A stretch of DNA of 64,000 bases from Gottfriedia solisilvae (GCF_002128405.1 NZ_NETJ01000001.1:682001-746000); one strand, 5' to 3'. Shown: positions 33,797-44,160, counted from the first letter of the stretch. Translations and numbers: made by a program. Notes: generated by a model from the letters alone, not told the origin.

Positions 33797-35428
33797 TTAC
33801 AATTTTATTTTGTAGACAATCGCTTCATATGGTCTAAGGTTAATTGAGTCGAGCTGTACGCCAGATGCTTCATAGTTAGTTAGTAAAATTGTTGCATCCT
33901 CATATTGTTCTGTAAACTGGAATGTTGTTTTATTACTTGTAAAGTTAGCTACGATCAACAGTTTTTCATCTTCTAACTCACGTGAATAAGCAAATACATT
34001 TTCATCATCCTCAGCTAACATGTCAAATGAACCGTAAACAATGACTGGAAATTGTTTTCTTAGTTCGATTAGCTTGCGGTAATGGTGAAAAATAGAAGAT
34101 TGGTCTTTGATCGATTCTGCCACATTAATTTCTTTAAAATTAGGATTCAATGAAAGCCACGGTGTTCCACTCGTAAAACCGCCATGCTCACTTTCGCTCC
34201 ATTGCATTGGCGTACGTGCATTATCTCTTCCTTTTGTATATATAGATTCCATAATTTCTTCATGAGAATATCCTTTTGATATACGATCATGATACATATT
34301 ACGAGTTTCAATATCATCATAATCAGTTATTTTATCAAATCGAACATTTGTCATACCAATTTCTTCACCTTGATAAATATAAGGGGTACCTTGCATTAAG
34401 TGAAGGATTGTTGCTAGCATCTTTGCACTTTCTTTTCGGTACTCCTGATCATTTCCCCATCTAGAAACGATACGAGGTAAATCATGGTTATTCCAAAATA
34501 AGCTATTCCAAGCTTTGCCATCTAACTGCGTTTGCCATTTATTAAATACAGCTTTTAAATCAAGTAGATTTAGTGGCTTTAAATCCCACTTTTCTTTCCC
34601 TTCTTGTTGATCTAAACTAATATGCTCAAATTGAAAGACCATACTTAATTCATTACGTTCTGGGTCAGAATATAATTTTGCAATTTCCGGAGTTGCCCCC
34701 CAAGTTTCTCCAACAGTTAAAACATCGTGATTTCCAAACGTTTTTGCGTTCATTTCTTGTAAATATTGATGAAGTTTTGGTCCATTCCCGGTAATCTCTT
34801 GATCTGGTAGCTTTCCGATTAAATCAATAACGTCCATACGGAAACCACCAATGCCTTTATCTAACCAAAAATTCATCATATTATATACTTCTTCATGAAC
34901 CTTCGGATTTTCCCAATTTAAATCAGGCTGTCTCTTACTAAATAAGTGAAGAAAATATTGACCAGTCTCTTCATCAAATTCCCACGCACTACCACTAAAA
35001 ACAGATTGTAGTCCATTTGGTTCTGCATTTTGAACAGGATCTCGCCAAACATAATATTCGCGATAAGGATTATCTTTACTTTTTCGAGATTCAATAAACC
35101 ATGGATGCTCATCGGAAGTGTGGTTGACCACTAAATCCATTACAATTTTTATTCCTTTATCATTTGCTTCAGAAATTAATCGGTCCATATCTTCCATCGT
35201 TCCGAATTCTTCCATAATGTCACAATAATCACTAATATCATAGCCATTATCATCATTAGGTGATTTATATACTGGACTCAACCATATAACATCTATTCCT
35301 AATAATTTTAAGTAATCAAGCTTTTCAATAATACCGTTTAAGTCGCCTATCCCATCTTGATTACTATCCATAAAACTTCTTGGATATATTTGATAAACGA
35401 CGCTTTTATGCCACCATTTTTTCTCCAT
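33797..35428 (-). CDS. GH13 alpha-glucosidase (oligo-1,6-glucosidase type)
   Basis: 543 residues, the length of oligo-1,6-glucosidases (MalL). GH13 motifs in order: WWHKSVVYQIYPRSFMDSN, region I DLVVNHTSDEH (about 98-108), region II GFRMDVIDLIG with nucleophile Asp (about 199), region III VGETWG with acid/base Glu (about 256) and region IV NNHDLPRIVSRWG (about 328). It hydrolyses alpha-1,6 or alpha-1,4 linkages of short malto- or isomalto-oligosaccharides in the cytoplasm. Its ATG overlaps the stop of the GH31 gene (TAATG), with AAGGAG upstream. Same operon, probably controlled by the LacI-type gene next to it. Confidence 0.93.
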   Translation of the reverse strand: MEKKWWHKSVVYQIYPRSFMDSNQDGIGDLNGIIEKLDYLKLLGIDVIWLSPVYKSPNDDNGYDISDYCDIMEEFGTMEDMDRLISEANDKGIKIVMDLVVNHTSDEHPWFIESRKSKDNPYREYYVWRDPVQNAEPNGLQSVFSGSAWEFDEETGQYFLHLFSKRQPDLNWENPKVHEEVYNMMNFWLDKGIGGFRMDVIDLIGKLPDQEITGNGPKLHQYLQEMNAKTFGNHDVLTVGETWGATPEIAKLYSDPERNELSMVFQFEHISLDQQEGKEKWDLKPLNLLDLKAVFNKWQTQLDGKAWNSLFWNNHDLPRIVSRWGNDQEYRKESAKMLATILHLMQGTPYIYQGEEIGMTNVRFDKITDYDDIETRNMYHDRISKGYSHEEIMESIYTKGRDNARTPMQWSESEHGGFTSGTPWLSLNPNFKEINVAESIKDQSSIFHHYRKLIELRKQFPVIVYGSFDMLAEDDENVFAYSRELEDEKLLIVANFTSNKTTFQFTEQYEDATILLTNYEASGVQLDSINLRPYEAIVYKIKL

Positions 35429-37752
35429 TACATTAGCTCCTTACCTGATCTTGCCTCGAATTCTAAATGACCTTCGATGCGTAATTCTTTATTCGTTCCA
35501 TGTAAAAAGACCGTGATTTTATTCCAGCTAGGTTTAAAATCTCCTTTACTTTCGAGCTTAACGTTTACAGTTTCATGATTAAAATCTACATTTACATGTA
35601 ATTCAAATCGTTCACCTGTTTGATAATTCATTGTAAGTCCATCGTCTTCATATATTACTGTTTTTACATTTCCGGTTTCTTGTGAATACAGATGCAAGTA
35701 AAGTTCATCATCTTTTTGATTCGCTTTTTTCTTTTTATTTGTTAAAGGAATAATACTTCCTGCTTTCAAAAATAATGGTATTTTATTTAGTGGCGCATCA
35801 ATTAAACTATCTTTTCCACCTTCAAATACTTGATCAGTCCAGTAATCGTACCAAATACCCTCTGGTAAATAAACCGAACGAGATCTCGCCGAGCGTGTAA
35901 CAATCGGAGCAACTAATAGGTTTTCTCCTACTAAATATTCATCATTCATGTCAAATGTACGTTGATCTGTTGGATATTCAAGTACTAATGGACGCATAAC
36001 TGGTAGACCTGTTTTCTCTGCTTCAATAAATTGTTGATATAGATACGGCATCCATTCGTAACGCATTTGAATATAATCTCTATTTATATCTGTAAATTTC
36101 TCTTCAAAAACCCATGGTTCTTGTCGATCCATACCAATTGAACAATGATTTCTAAAGTATGGTAAAAATGTACCCATTTGAATCCAACGAGTCAATAACT
36201 CTGCTTCTGTATCATTCATAAATCCACCAACATCCGGGCCAGAGAATGTAACACCAGATAATCCAAGATTTAAGCACATTGGAATCGTCATCGCTAAATG
36301 CTCCCAAAAACTTCGATTATCACCTGTCCAAACAGCTGCATATTTTTGAATGCCTGCATATCCTGCTCTTGTTAGTACAAACGGACGTTCATTTGTTAAT
36401 TTTTGAATACCGATTGAAGTAGCTTTACTCATCTCATAACCATATAAATTGTGATATTCTTTATGACTAATTGGATTTCCATCATTGTCATGAACAGCAT
36501 CTAAATCCATCGTTTTTGATTCATTGAATATGGCTGGCTCATTCATGTCATTCCAAATTCCTTTTATACCTAGCTTTGTATAAAACTCGTGTAATTCTCC
36601 CCACCAGTCTTTTACTTTTTGCTGACTAAAATCTGGTAAAGCACTTTTCCCTGGCCATACATCACCAATGTAAAGTGATTTATCTGGCATTTTAGTGAAT
36701 GCATCTTTTACGACACCATCTATGAAAACATCATATTGTCCAGCAACTTTCACGCCTGGATCTACGATTGGAACAATATGAATTCCTTTTTCAAGTAACT
36801 GAGGAAGATATGTTTCATAATTTGGGAAACGTTCTTTATCAAACGTAAATACTCTATATCCGTCCATATATAAAATGTCTAAGAAAACTGCATCTACTGG
36901 AATTTCTAACTCTTCAAAAGAATCAACAATATACTTTAATTCTTCTTCATTTTGATAGCTATGTCTTGATTGATGATATCCAAGTGCCCATTTAGGTGGA
37001 AGATAAGGACGTCCAGTTATAAAGGTATGTTGCTCAAGTACTTCTTTCATCGATGGTCCAGTGTAGATAAATAGATCAATGATGCCTGTTTCTGTTTCTA
37101 ATTTGTGCTCATCTTTGCGATTTTTAAAATCAAAAATGGTACGGCCTGTATTATTTAAAAAACAACCAAAAGAATAATTCGGTGTAAATGATAAGTAAGT
37201 AGGAATCGATTCATACAACTCGCTAATATCTGGTGTATGAGGTGCAAAAACATCCGTATTCCACATTGATAAACGCTCACCTTTTTTATTTAACCAACCA
37301 CTTTTCTCACCAAGTCCGTAAATAAACTCATTTTCTTGGGCTCCGATTAGAGAAATCGTACCTTCCTCAGTCAAATAAAAACCATTACTGTAAATTTCGC
37401 CTTTAGCAGTTTTGATGTTAAATTTACAATTTTGTTTATGTAGATAAAATTCTACATCTGTTGTTTGCATTAAAACGTGTTCTTCAGTTTCTCTGATTGT
37501 AAACTCAGAGCCTTCATATGTTTCGATTGAGCTATTATGGTGCGTGAAATTTTCACTTGTATGGTTAACAGTTAGTCTTACGATATCAGGTCTTGGAAAC
37601 TCTACTGTGATATTTCCCTTGTTAACAGTAAACACACATTTATTTTTTTCTTTTGAGTACGTTGTAATCTGTTGAATTTGTAGTACATCAATTAATTGAC
37701 TTGCTTCTGAAAATAATTCAGGTTTAACTGAAAAACTAGAATTTTCAAGCAT
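35428..37752 (-). CDS. GH31 alpha-glucosidase, 774 aa
   Basis: Glycoside hydrolase family 31: nucleophile Asp in KGIWNDMNEPAIF (about residue 405), acid/base Asp in WTGDNRSFWEHL (about 470), and GPDVGGF and LPYFRNHCSIGMDRQEPW nearby. It cleaves terminal alpha-linked glucose (or xylose) from oligosaccharides; no signal peptide, so cytoplasmic. AAAGGAG lies 8 bases before the internal ATG, giving MLENSSFSVKPEL...; the TTG ten codons upstream is rejected. First gene of a GH31-GH13 operon and translationally coupled to GH13. No sugar transporter gene is linked. Confidence 0.92.
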   Translation of the reverse strand: MLENSSFSVKPELFSEASQLIDVLQIQQITTYSKEKNKCVFTVNKGNITVEFPRPDIVRLTVNHTSENFTHHNSSIETYEGSEFTIRETEEHVLMQTTDVEFYLHKQNCKFNIKTAKGEIYSNGFYLTEEGTISLIGAQENEFIYGLGEKSGWLNKKGERLSMWNTDVFAPHTPDISELYESIPTYLSFTPNYSFGCFLNNTGRTIFDFKNRKDEHKLETETGIIDLFIYTGPSMKEVLEQHTFITGRPYLPPKWALGYHQSRHSYQNEEELKYIVDSFEELEIPVDAVFLDILYMDGYRVFTFDKERFPNYETYLPQLLEKGIHIVPIVDPGVKVAGQYDVFIDGVVKDAFTKMPDKSLYIGDVWPGKSALPDFSQQKVKDWWGELHEFYTKLGIKGIWNDMNEPAIFNESKTMDLDAVHDNDGNPISHKEYHNLYGYEMSKATSIGIQKLTNERPFVLTRAGYAGIQKYAAVWTGDNRSFWEHLAMTIPMCLNLGLSGVTFSGPDVGGFMNDTEAELLTRWIQMGTFLPYFRNHCSIGMDRQEPWVFEEKFTDINRDYIQMRYEWMPYLYQQFIEAEKTGLPVMRPLVLEYPTDQRTFDMNDEYLVGENLLVAPIVTRSARSRSVYLPEGIWYDYWTDQVFEGGKDSLIDAPLNKIPLFLKAGSIIPLTNKKKKANQKDDELYLHLYSQETGNVKTVIYEDDGLTMNYQTGERFELHVNVDFNHETVNVKLESKGDFKPSWNKITVFLHGTNKELRIEGHLEFEARSGKELM

Positions 37753-37777
37753 AATTCCATCTCCTTTACCCTTATCT

Positions 37778-37791
37778 TGCAAACGGTTTCA
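37778..37791. promoter_or_regulatory. cre/LacI-type operator 1 upstream of the alpha-glucosidase operon
   Basis: TGCAAACGGTTTCA on the plus strand; the minus strand TGAAACCGTTTGCA matches the cre consensus at 13 of 14 positions. It overlaps the region just before the GH31 ribosome binding site, so CcpA or the adjacent LacI-type regulator could block transcription here. Confidence 0.6.
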
Positions 37792-37871
37792 ACTTTTTAG
37801 TTCCAACCAAGCAACCGTATGCACAATTTGGTTTAATTTATATATTGATTACCCCTCTTATGAAACGATAG

Positions 37872-37883
37872 GTAACCGGTTAC
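37872..37883. promoter_or_regulatory. LacI-type operator 2, perfect palindrome
   Basis: GTAACCGGTTAC is a perfect 12-bp palindrome with the central CG typical of LacI-family operators. It lies between the regulator stop codon and the GH31 gene, about 120 bases before the latter. Confidence 0.65.
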
Positions 37884-37924
37884 ATATCTTATTTTAACAA
37901 GTTACATTCGATTTGCAACCCTTA

Positions 37925-38920
37925 TCAAATATTTATTGTTGATTCACGTTCAATTAATTCTACTGGTAAAATTGTTCGACTCGGAACCTCTTCTCCATTC
38001 ATTAATTGTAATAGTTTAGAAATGGCATGTTCAGCCTGTTGCGAAATCGGTTGTTTTATCGTTGTGATTGAAGGAAAAGTCATTTCTGCAAAAGCTAAAT
38101 CATCATATCCAATAATTTGAAAATCTGTAGGAATCTTCACCCCGTTTTCTTGGCAAACTCTTATTGCTGCCAATGCTAATGGATCTACGGTAAATAATCC
38201 TTCAAGCTTCTTATGTGATGCCAAATAATTTCTAACTAATTCTAAATCAGAATGTTTTTGTCCATTGATATCTTTCTTATATTCTGGTTGTTCTGCAATT
38301 ACTTCTAATCCAAACTCATCACAATACTTTTTAAAAGATTCATACCTAATGGTTGTTACATTTTGTTTATCATTCATTAGCCCAAAATACCCTACTTTTC
38401 TACAACCAGATTGATATAATTTTTCTGCTGCAAGTTTTCCTCCAAGCTCATTATCACTTGTTATGAGTGGTATAGTATCATCTAAATAACGATCAATCGA
38501 AACGACTGGGAGTTGTAGACTCTTATATTTTTCGACGGGTAATGTGTGACTAGCTAGTATAATGCCATCTATTTGATGATTTTTAAGCATTTCTAAATAC
38601 TCTTTTTCTCTTTCAGAAGAATAATCCGTATTGCAAAGCATTATGCGAAATCCTATTTTACTTGCGAAGTATTCAATATAATTAACTAATTCAGCAAAAA
38701 AGTAAATTCGTATATTAGGAATGATGACACCAATTGTTTTTGTCTGTCTTTTAAATAATGCACGAGCAACTTCATTTGGCTGATAATTCAATTCATGAAT
38801 TGCTTGTTTAATTTTCTCCTTCGTAACATCACTAATATAACCTTTGTTATTTAAATATCTGGAAATAGATGCAACGCTCACACCTGCAAGCTTTGCTACA
38901 TCTTTAATAGTTGCTCTCAA
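37925..38920 (-). CDS. LacI family transcriptional regulator, 331 aa
   Basis: The N-terminal helix-turn-helix ATIKDVAKLAGVSVASISRY is diagnostic for LacI/GalR proteins, followed by the hinge region YQPNEVARALFKRQTKTIGV and a periplasmic-binding-protein-like sugar domain (IIGYDDLAFAEMTFPSITTI). Translation starts at TTG, 8 bases after AAGGGG. It lies upstream of and in the same direction as the GH31-GH13 alpha-glucosidase genes, with two operator-like sites in between, so it probably represses them in the absence of an alpha-glucoside. Confidence 0.9.
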   Translation of the reverse strand: MRATIKDVAKLAGVSVASISRYLNNKGYISDVTKEKIKQAIHELNYQPNEVARALFKRQTKTIGVIIPNIRIYFFAELVNYIEYFASKIGFRIMLCNTDYSSEREKEYLEMLKNHQIDGIILASHTLPVEKYKSLQLPVVSIDRYLDDTIPLITSDNELGGKLAAEKLYQSGCRKVGYFGLMNDKQNVTTIRYESFKKYCDEFGLEVIAEQPEYKKDINGQKHSDLELVRNYLASHKKLEGLFTVDPLALAAIRVCQENGVKIPTDFQIIGYDDLAFAEMTFPSITTIKQPISQQAEHAISKLLQLMNGEEVPSRTILPVELIERESTINI

Positions 38921-39182
38921 ATTTTAATCCCCTTCAATTCATGTTCATAGTTAAGTTATACAAATAATTGATTCTTATTTCAACATTTTTAAAATTTTAT
39001 TTAAATATCAACAGGTAATGAATCAATTATATGAAACAACATCTTTATATTTATTACAGTTACACAATTTTACTATTTCCCTCTATCTTTTTTCTCATTT
39101 TCAAAGTTTCACTATATAGGACAAGCCATACCTACATAAGATATTAAGGCTACTTATTTATTATTTTGTTGGGGGGAAAAAA

Positions 39183-40076
39183 TTGTTTAAGCGCGTTTTT
39201 TTGTTTAGTTTGATTATTTTATGTTTTTTATGTTCCAACTTTGTTCAGTCATTTGCGGAAGAAAAACAAGTTTCTCAGTTGATTATTATCAATAAGGCGA
39301 TTAATAGACTAGCATTTTATGAGAATGGAAAACTAGTAAAAGAATTTAAAGTTGCTACTGGGAGGAGCCAAGATTTAACTCCTGAAGGCAAGTTTAAAAT
39401 AGTGAACAAAATTGTAAACAGGCCTTATTATAAAGAGAATATTCCTGGTGGTGACCCACGTAATCCATTAGGAAATCGCTGGTTAGGATTAAACGCAAGA
39501 GGGACATGGGGTACAACCTATGCGATCCATGGAAATAGTAACCCAGCTTCAATTGGGACTTATGCAAGTAGTGGATGCGTAAGAATGTATGATGAAGAGG
39601 TCGAGTGGTTGTTTGATCACGTACAAAAAAATACGACTGTTTTCATTACGTCATCTAATAAATCCTTTAATGACATAGCGGTGGCTGATCAACTATTTAA
39701 TGATGATTCAGGAAGCATCGTTGTCACAAAACCGAATGATATTCCAACTAGTTTAAAACTTGGTAGTGTTGGTAGTGAGGTTGAATGGCTTCAAGAAACT
39801 CTTACAAAACTTGGTTATTCCAGAAATGGGATTGATGGTTATTTTGCAGAAGGAACGGATTTTGCAGTTCGAGTATTCCAACAAAATCATAGATTGGCTG
39901 TTGATGGCGTCGTTGGAGCTGGGACGAAACAATTACTGTTAGATTTGCTAAAAGAAAATAAACGTGATGATGCGCTCTCTGCTTATTTTTTTACATTTAC
40001 CTTGAAGAAGATCAATGCAAATGGTGTTCTAAGAAATGACAATGATTTAAACGGCGTTCAGCGTTTAACTTATTAA
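39183..40076 (+). CDS. L,D-transpeptidase with peptidoglycan-binding domain, 297 aa, TTG start
   Basis: Signal peptide MFKRVFLFSLIILCFLCSNF with a likely cut after SFA. The YkuD catalytic domain spans about 30-155, with His116 (YAIHGNSNPAS) and Cys132 (SSGCVRM), the active-site thiol that forms 3-3 cross-links in peptidoglycan. The C-terminal part holds a peptidoglycan-binding repeat, LGSVGSEVEWLQETLTKLGY through VDGVVGAGTKQLL (about 190-255). Translation starts at TTG six bases after a GGGGGG run, the same initiation sequence as in mtlA. It is followed by a strong terminator. Confidence 0.92.
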   Translation: MFKRVFLFSLIILCFLCSNFVQSFAEEKQVSQLIIINKAINRLAFYENGKLVKEFKVATGRSQDLTPEGKFKIVNKIVNRPYYKENIPGGDPRNPLGNRWLGLNARGTWGTTYAIHGNSNPASIGTYASSGCVRMYDEEVEWLFDHVQKNTTVFITSSNKSFNDIAVADQLFNDDSGSIVVTKPNDIPTSLKLGSVGSEVEWLQETLTKLGYSRNGIDGYFAEGTDFAVRVFQQNHRLAVDGVVGAGTKQLLLDLLKENKRDDALSAYFFTFTLKKINANGVLRNDNDLNGVQRLTY

Positions 40077-40103
40077 TATTTTACTAGTATGTAATATAGC
40101 GAT

Positions 40104-40140
40104 AAGACAATATGCAAATAGCATACATTGTCTTTTTTTT
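40104..40140 (+). terminator. Intrinsic terminator of the L,D-transpeptidase gene
   Basis: AGACAAT-ATGC-loop-GCAT-ac-ATTGTCT stem with a small internal bulge, followed by at least eight T. Confidence 0.8.
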
Positions 40141-40171
40141 TTGTAATGATAACTCATAATTTTTTAGCCAC

Positions 40172-40208
40172 AAAAAAAGCTGTTTGAGAATATCCTCTAA
40201 ACAGCTTT
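40172..40208 (-). terminator. Intrinsic terminator of the M42 peptidase gene
   Basis: On the minus strand AAGCTGTTT-a-GAG pairs with CTC-AAACAGCTT and is followed by a T run. It lies just past the stop codon of the aminopeptidase gene. Confidence 0.8.
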
Positions 40209-40216
40209 TAATCTAT

Positions 40217-41254
40217 TTACTTTGTAACATATAAATACAATAATTTCATTGTATTTTCCATTGCTTGATAATGTGTACGTTCCATACCATGAGAGGCGTG
40301 CACACCAGGACCAATTAAAGCGCCCCTTATATCTTGACCCCCACGAAGTGCTGCAACTGTATCTGATCCATACATTGGATAAATATCAACAGCATAATTT
40401 AAGTCATTTTGTTTTGCTAAATTGACTAAATCAGTTGTCATATTATAATCATATGGGCCGCCTGAATCTTTCGCACAGATTGAAACGTCATACTCTGTAC
40501 AACTTAAATCATCCCCGATACATCCCATATCAACAGAAATTAACTCTGTTATATCAGATGGAATATACGATGAGCCATGTCCTACCTCTTCATAAGTAGA
40601 AATAAATAATTTTGTCGTATAAGTTGGGACAATATTTTCTCTTTTAAACAGTTCTAATAAGCCTAATAAACAAGCAACACTTGCCTTATCATCAATAAAA
40701 CGAGATTTAATAAATCCACTTTCCGTAATCGTTGTTTTTGGATCGAAGAATATAAAATCACCAGGTCCAATGCCTAAATTGATCACATCTTCTTTATTTT
40801 TTACACATTCATCTATTCTAACTTCCATATTTTCAGGGTCGCGTTTTTTTGTTTTACTATCTTCAAACACATGAATTGATGGACTTGTTGATAAAAACGT
40901 TCCGCTGTAAATTTTGCCATCACGAGTCCTTATTTGACAATACTCGCCATCTAATGTTGGAACAATTGGACCACCAATTACAGTAAATTTCAGAGTACCT
41001 TTTGCAGTTACAGAGCGAACCATGGCACCTAATGTATCAACATGAGCAGATAAACCAACTACTTGATCATTGCTTTTACCTGGAATTGTAATAACTCCAC
41101 AGCCTTTGTTCGTAGTCTCAAACTGATAACCTAAACTTTTTGTCCAAGACTGAATTAATTCCATAATTTCAAAACAAAATCCGCTAGGACTATTAAACTC
41201 AAGTAATTGTTTCGCAGTATTAAGAACAAATTCTTTATTAATTCTGATATCCAT
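40217..41254 (-). CDS. M42 family metallo-aminopeptidase, 345 aa
   Basis: Metal ligands of the M42 family are visible in order: His in VGLSAHVDTLG (about 69), Asp in SRFIDDKASVACLLG (about 182), the Glu pair in TYEEVGHGSS (about 216), Asp in ISVDMGCIGD (about 238) and His in GVHASHGMERTHYQAM (about 320). These two-zinc or cobalt enzymes remove N-terminal residues from peptides in the cytoplasm and often form dodecamers. YsdC and FrvX-like proteins are relatives. GGGG lies 7 bases before the second possible start (ATG), which is used here. Confidence 0.9.
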   Translation of the reverse strand: MDIRINKEFVLNTAKQLLEFNSPSGFCFEIMELIQSWTKSLGYQFETTNKGCGVITIPGKSNDQVVGLSAHVDTLGAMVRSVTAKGTLKFTVIGGPIVPTLDGEYCQIRTRDGKIYSGTFLSTSPSIHVFEDSKTKKRDPENMEVRIDECVKNKEDVINLGIGPGDFIFFDPKTTITESGFIKSRFIDDKASVACLLGLLELFKRENIVPTYTTKLFISTYEEVGHGSSYIPSDITELISVDMGCIGDDLSCTEYDVSICAKDSGGPYDYNMTTDLVNLAKQNDLNYAVDIYPMYGSDTVAALRGGQDIRGALIGPGVHASHGMERTHYQAMENTMKLLYLYVTK

Positions 41255-41366
41255 ATCCAATCCCCTTATTTGTAAAGTTAATTAAAATCAACCCCAATGA
41301 ATTTATCATACATTTATTTAGTTTTTATATCAATTTACATATGAATGAATGGTATAAAAATTTTGA

Positions 41367-41639
41367 TTATTGATGATTTAACGCTTCTATTGCTTTATGT
41401 TCTAGATCTTTTTTAACGTATATATCGTACTGTGTATTGTCATAATATCGCCCTACTCTTAAATTCATAGGTATTTTTGTTTTATAGGAAATTCCCTTTT
41501 GTTTTAATTGTCCGATGATTTTAAAATAGTTTTGATAACCATAAGCGGTATAGATACATTTCCAATTTCTATTTATAACTATTTGCATGGTCGAAATCAC
41601 CCCTACAAACAATATTAAGCACGATACTCCAATCCACAT
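41367..41639 (-). CDS. Small membrane-anchored protein, 90 aa
   Basis: One N-terminal helix (MWIGVSCLILFVGVISTMQIV) followed by a ~65-residue cytoplasmic or external domain. The part FKIIGQLKQKGISYKTKIP...YDIYVKKDLEHKAIEALNH resembles the small alpha/beta fold of DUF2007-like proteins, but the match is weak. GGAGG lies 7 bases before the ATG. Single gene, no clear function. Confidence 0.7.
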   Translation of the reverse strand: MWIGVSCLILFVGVISTMQIVINRNWKCIYTAYGYQNYFKIIGQLKQKGISYKTKIPMNLRVGRYYDNTQYDIYVKKDLEHKAIEALNHQ

Positions 41640-41912
41640 GATAACACCTCCGGCTCTTATTATCAGTCTAAAGGAAGTCTCTTGAATAAAATGTCAGAAT
41701 TCGCTTAGATTACACGCTTCATTTTTTATATTTTGACTCTGTATAAATAATTTTTACTTTTCACCTTTTTTTCCAATAAAAGATACTAAAAAGCACGTAA
41801 AGAATTATGTACTACTAATCTTTTAAACAATCATACAAACTACACATCAAATTTTACTCAGAACAGCATAATCATGCTATAGTAATGATATTAAAGGGGG
41901 AGTTATTTTTTT

Positions 41913-42581
41913 ATGCAAGTAGGAAAATCATTAATTACAACACACGTACTACCAAGGTTCTTTTTTGCCTTATTAATCTCATTTATTGGAACAGGATTAG
42001 GCGGATTCTTTATCCCACCAGGTATTGCAATGGCAATTGGATTTATTCCTCTAATTGTTTTAATTGCACTACTTCTAAAGTCCATTTTTGGTAGTGGAAA
42101 GAAACGACGTAAAGGCTTAAGTGCCTACGGAATGGTATTACCTATGTGGCTTGTATACCTATTTACTTTGTTAATGGGTATCAGTATTTATCCAGTTATC
42201 GATTATTATGTTGATTCGATGGGTGCTATGATGGTCATCGTCGCATTTGGTATTACTTCTGCTTTATTTGGTGGCCTGTTCTTATACACATACTTCACAA
42301 AGAAAGACTTTACTTTCTTAGGAGGAATTCTATTTTTCTCTCTACTAGCTTTAATTCTAGTGAGCATCGTAGGAATGTTCATTGGATCTGATTTATTTTA
42401 CCTTGTACTAGCTTGGGTAGGAGTTGTAATCTTCTCTGGTTACATTCTATATGATGTTTCTCGCATGAAAAAAGATACATTTACTGAGAAAGATGTGCCT
42501 GCGGCGGTATTTGACCTATATTTAAACTTTATTAATTTATTCTTAGACATTTTACGCATTTTGAATGCGTTTAAGAAATAA
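41913..42581 (+). CDS. Bax inhibitor-1 family (TMBIM) membrane protein, 222 aa
   Basis: Seven hydrophobic helices and the TMBIM-typical C-terminus LVLAWVGVVIFSGYILYDVS then AAVFDLYLNFINLFLDILRI, which includes the Asp residues that in Bacillus YetJ form the pH-sensitive calcium-leak gate. It should sit in the cytoplasmic membrane as a calcium leak channel. A GGGGGAG site lies about 10 bases before the ATG. It is followed by a bidirectional terminator. Confidence 0.88.
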   Translation: MQVGKSLITTHVLPRFFFALLISFIGTGLGGFFIPPGIAMAIGFIPLIVLIALLLKSIFGSGKKRRKGLSAYGMVLPMWLVYLFTLLMGISIYPVIDYYVDSMGAMMVIVAFGITSALFGGLFLYTYFTKKDFTFLGGILFFSLLALILVSIVGMFIGSDLFYLVLAWVGVVIFSGYILYDVSRMKKDTFTEKDVPAAVFDLYLNFINLFLDILRILNAFKK

Positions 42582-42607
42582 TCAAGTTATAAAGTTACAA
42601 AATGAAA

Positions 42608-42640
42608 CACCTTAGCTAAAAAACGCTAAGGTGTTTTTTT
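42608..42640. terminator. Bidirectional intrinsic terminator
   Basis: CACCTTAGC-loop-GCTAAGGTG forms a perfect 9-bp stem with eight T on the plus strand. It separates the converging TMBIM and aldehyde dehydrogenase genes. Confidence 0.85.
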
Positions 42641-42642
42641 TC

Positions 42643-44160
42643 TTAAAAGAATCCTAGTTTACTTGGTGAATAGCTTACCAACATATTTTTTGTATTTTGG
42701 TAATGATCTAACATCATTTTATGATTCTCACGGCCGACGCCAGAGTTTTTGTAACCGCCAAATGCCGCATGTGCTGGATATGCATGATAGCAGTTAACCC
42801 ATACTCTACCTGCCTCTACATGTCGTCCAAATCTGTAAGCAGTATCCATATCACGAGTCCATACCCCTGCACCTAAACCGTAAGAAGTATCATTTGCGAT
42901 TTGCAACGCTTCTTCCTTCGTTTTAAATGTCGTAACAGAAACAACTGGACCAAAAATTTCTTCTTGGAAAACTCTCATATCATTTCTTCCTTTGAAGATT
43001 GTTGGATTCACATAATATCCGTCACGAAGTTCTCCTTCTAGAATATTTCTGCTACCACCAACCAATACTTCCGCGCCTTCATTTTTACCTATTTCAAAAT
43101 AAGAAAGAATTTTATTTAGTTGTTCCTGTGATGCTTGCGATCCAATCATCGTTTCAGGATTTAACGGGTTACCTTGCTTAATAGCTTTTACACGATTAAC
43201 CGCTTTGTCCATAAACTCTTCATAAATCGATTCATGAATTAATGCTCTAGATGGACATGTACATACTTCACCTTGATTTAACGCAAACATCGTAAAGCCT
43301 TCAAGTGCTTTATCTAAGAATTCTTCATTATCCATTACGTCTTCAAAGAAGATATTTGGTGATTTCCCACCTAATTCTAGTGTAACTGGAATTAGATTTT
43401 TTGAAGCATATTCCATGATTAAGCGACCAGTTGATGTCTCACCAGTGAAAGCAATTTTTGCAATACGATTACTTGATGCTAACGGTTTACCAGCTTCAAG
43501 CCCAAATCCATTCACCACATTCACTACCCCAGGTGGTAATAGATCTTGAATCAATTCAATTAATACTAGTATTGAAGTTGGTGTTTGTTCCGCTGGCTTT
43601 AATACAACACAATTCCCTGCTGCTAAAGCTGGAGCAAGCTTCCATACCGCCATCAAAATTGGGAAGTTCCAAGGAATAATTTGACCTACTACTCCTAATG
43701 GCTCCTTATAGTGATACGCAACTGTATCTCCGTCGATTTCACCAAGTGATCCTTCCTGTGATCTAATACAGCCTGCAAAATAACGGAAGTGATCAATTGC
43801 TAATGGAATATCGGCAGCAAGTGTTTCTCTTACTGGTTTACCGTTTTCCCAAGTTTCCGCAACAGCCAAATATTCCTTATTTTCTTCCATACGATCTGCA
43901 ATTTTATGTAGAAGATTAGATCTCTCTGTAACGCTTGTTCTACCCCATTTATCCTTTGCACGATGTGCTGCATCTAGTGCACGCTCAATATCTTCTTCAG
44001 TTGATCTAGCAACCTCACAAAATACTTGTCCAGTTACAGGTGTTACATTACCAAAATATTGCTCACGTACAGGTCGAACCCATTCACCACCAATAAAATT
44101 ATCATAACGATTTTTAAACGTAATTAATGAACCAGTTTTTCCAGGCGTTGCATATACCAT
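42643..44160 (-). CDS. Aldehyde dehydrogenase (AldA/ExaC type), 505 aa
   Basis: NAD-dependent aldehyde dehydrogenase. Conserved parts: the cofactor-binding [20 protein letters not shown] and [16 protein letters not shown], general base Glu262 in [10 protein letters not shown] and the catalytic Cys300 in [11 protein letters not shown]. The end KLGFF is typical of the acetaldehyde/ExaC-like group. It oxidises short aldehydes to acids. GAGGAGG precedes the ATG that gives [10 protein letters not shown]; the earlier ATG, 18 codons upstream, has no site. Single gene. Confidence 0.93.
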   Translation of the reverse strand: MVYATPGKTGSLITFKNRYDNFIGGEWVRPVREQYFGNVTPVTGQVFCEVARSTEEDIERALDAAHRAKDKWGRTSVTERSNLLHKIADRMEENKEYLAVAETWENGKPVRETLAADIPLAIDHFRYFAGCIRSQEGSLGEIDGDTVAYHYKEPLGVVGQIIPWNFPILMAVWKLAPALAAGNCVVLKPAEQTPTSILVLIELIQDLLPPGVVNVVNGFGLEAGKPLASSNRIAKIAFTGETSTGRLIMEYASKNLIPVTLELGGKSPNIFFEDVMDNEEFLDKALEGFTMFALNQGEVCTCPSRALIHESIYEEFMDKAVNRVKAIKQGNPLNPETMIGSQASQEQLNKILSYFEIGKNEGAEVLVGGSRNILEGELRDGYYVNPTIFKGRNDMRVFQEEIFGPVVSVTTFKTKEEALQIANDTSYGLGAGVWTRDMDTAYRFGRHVEAGRVWVNCYHAYPAHAAFGGYKNSGVGRENHKMMLDHYQNTKNMLVSYSPSKLGFF

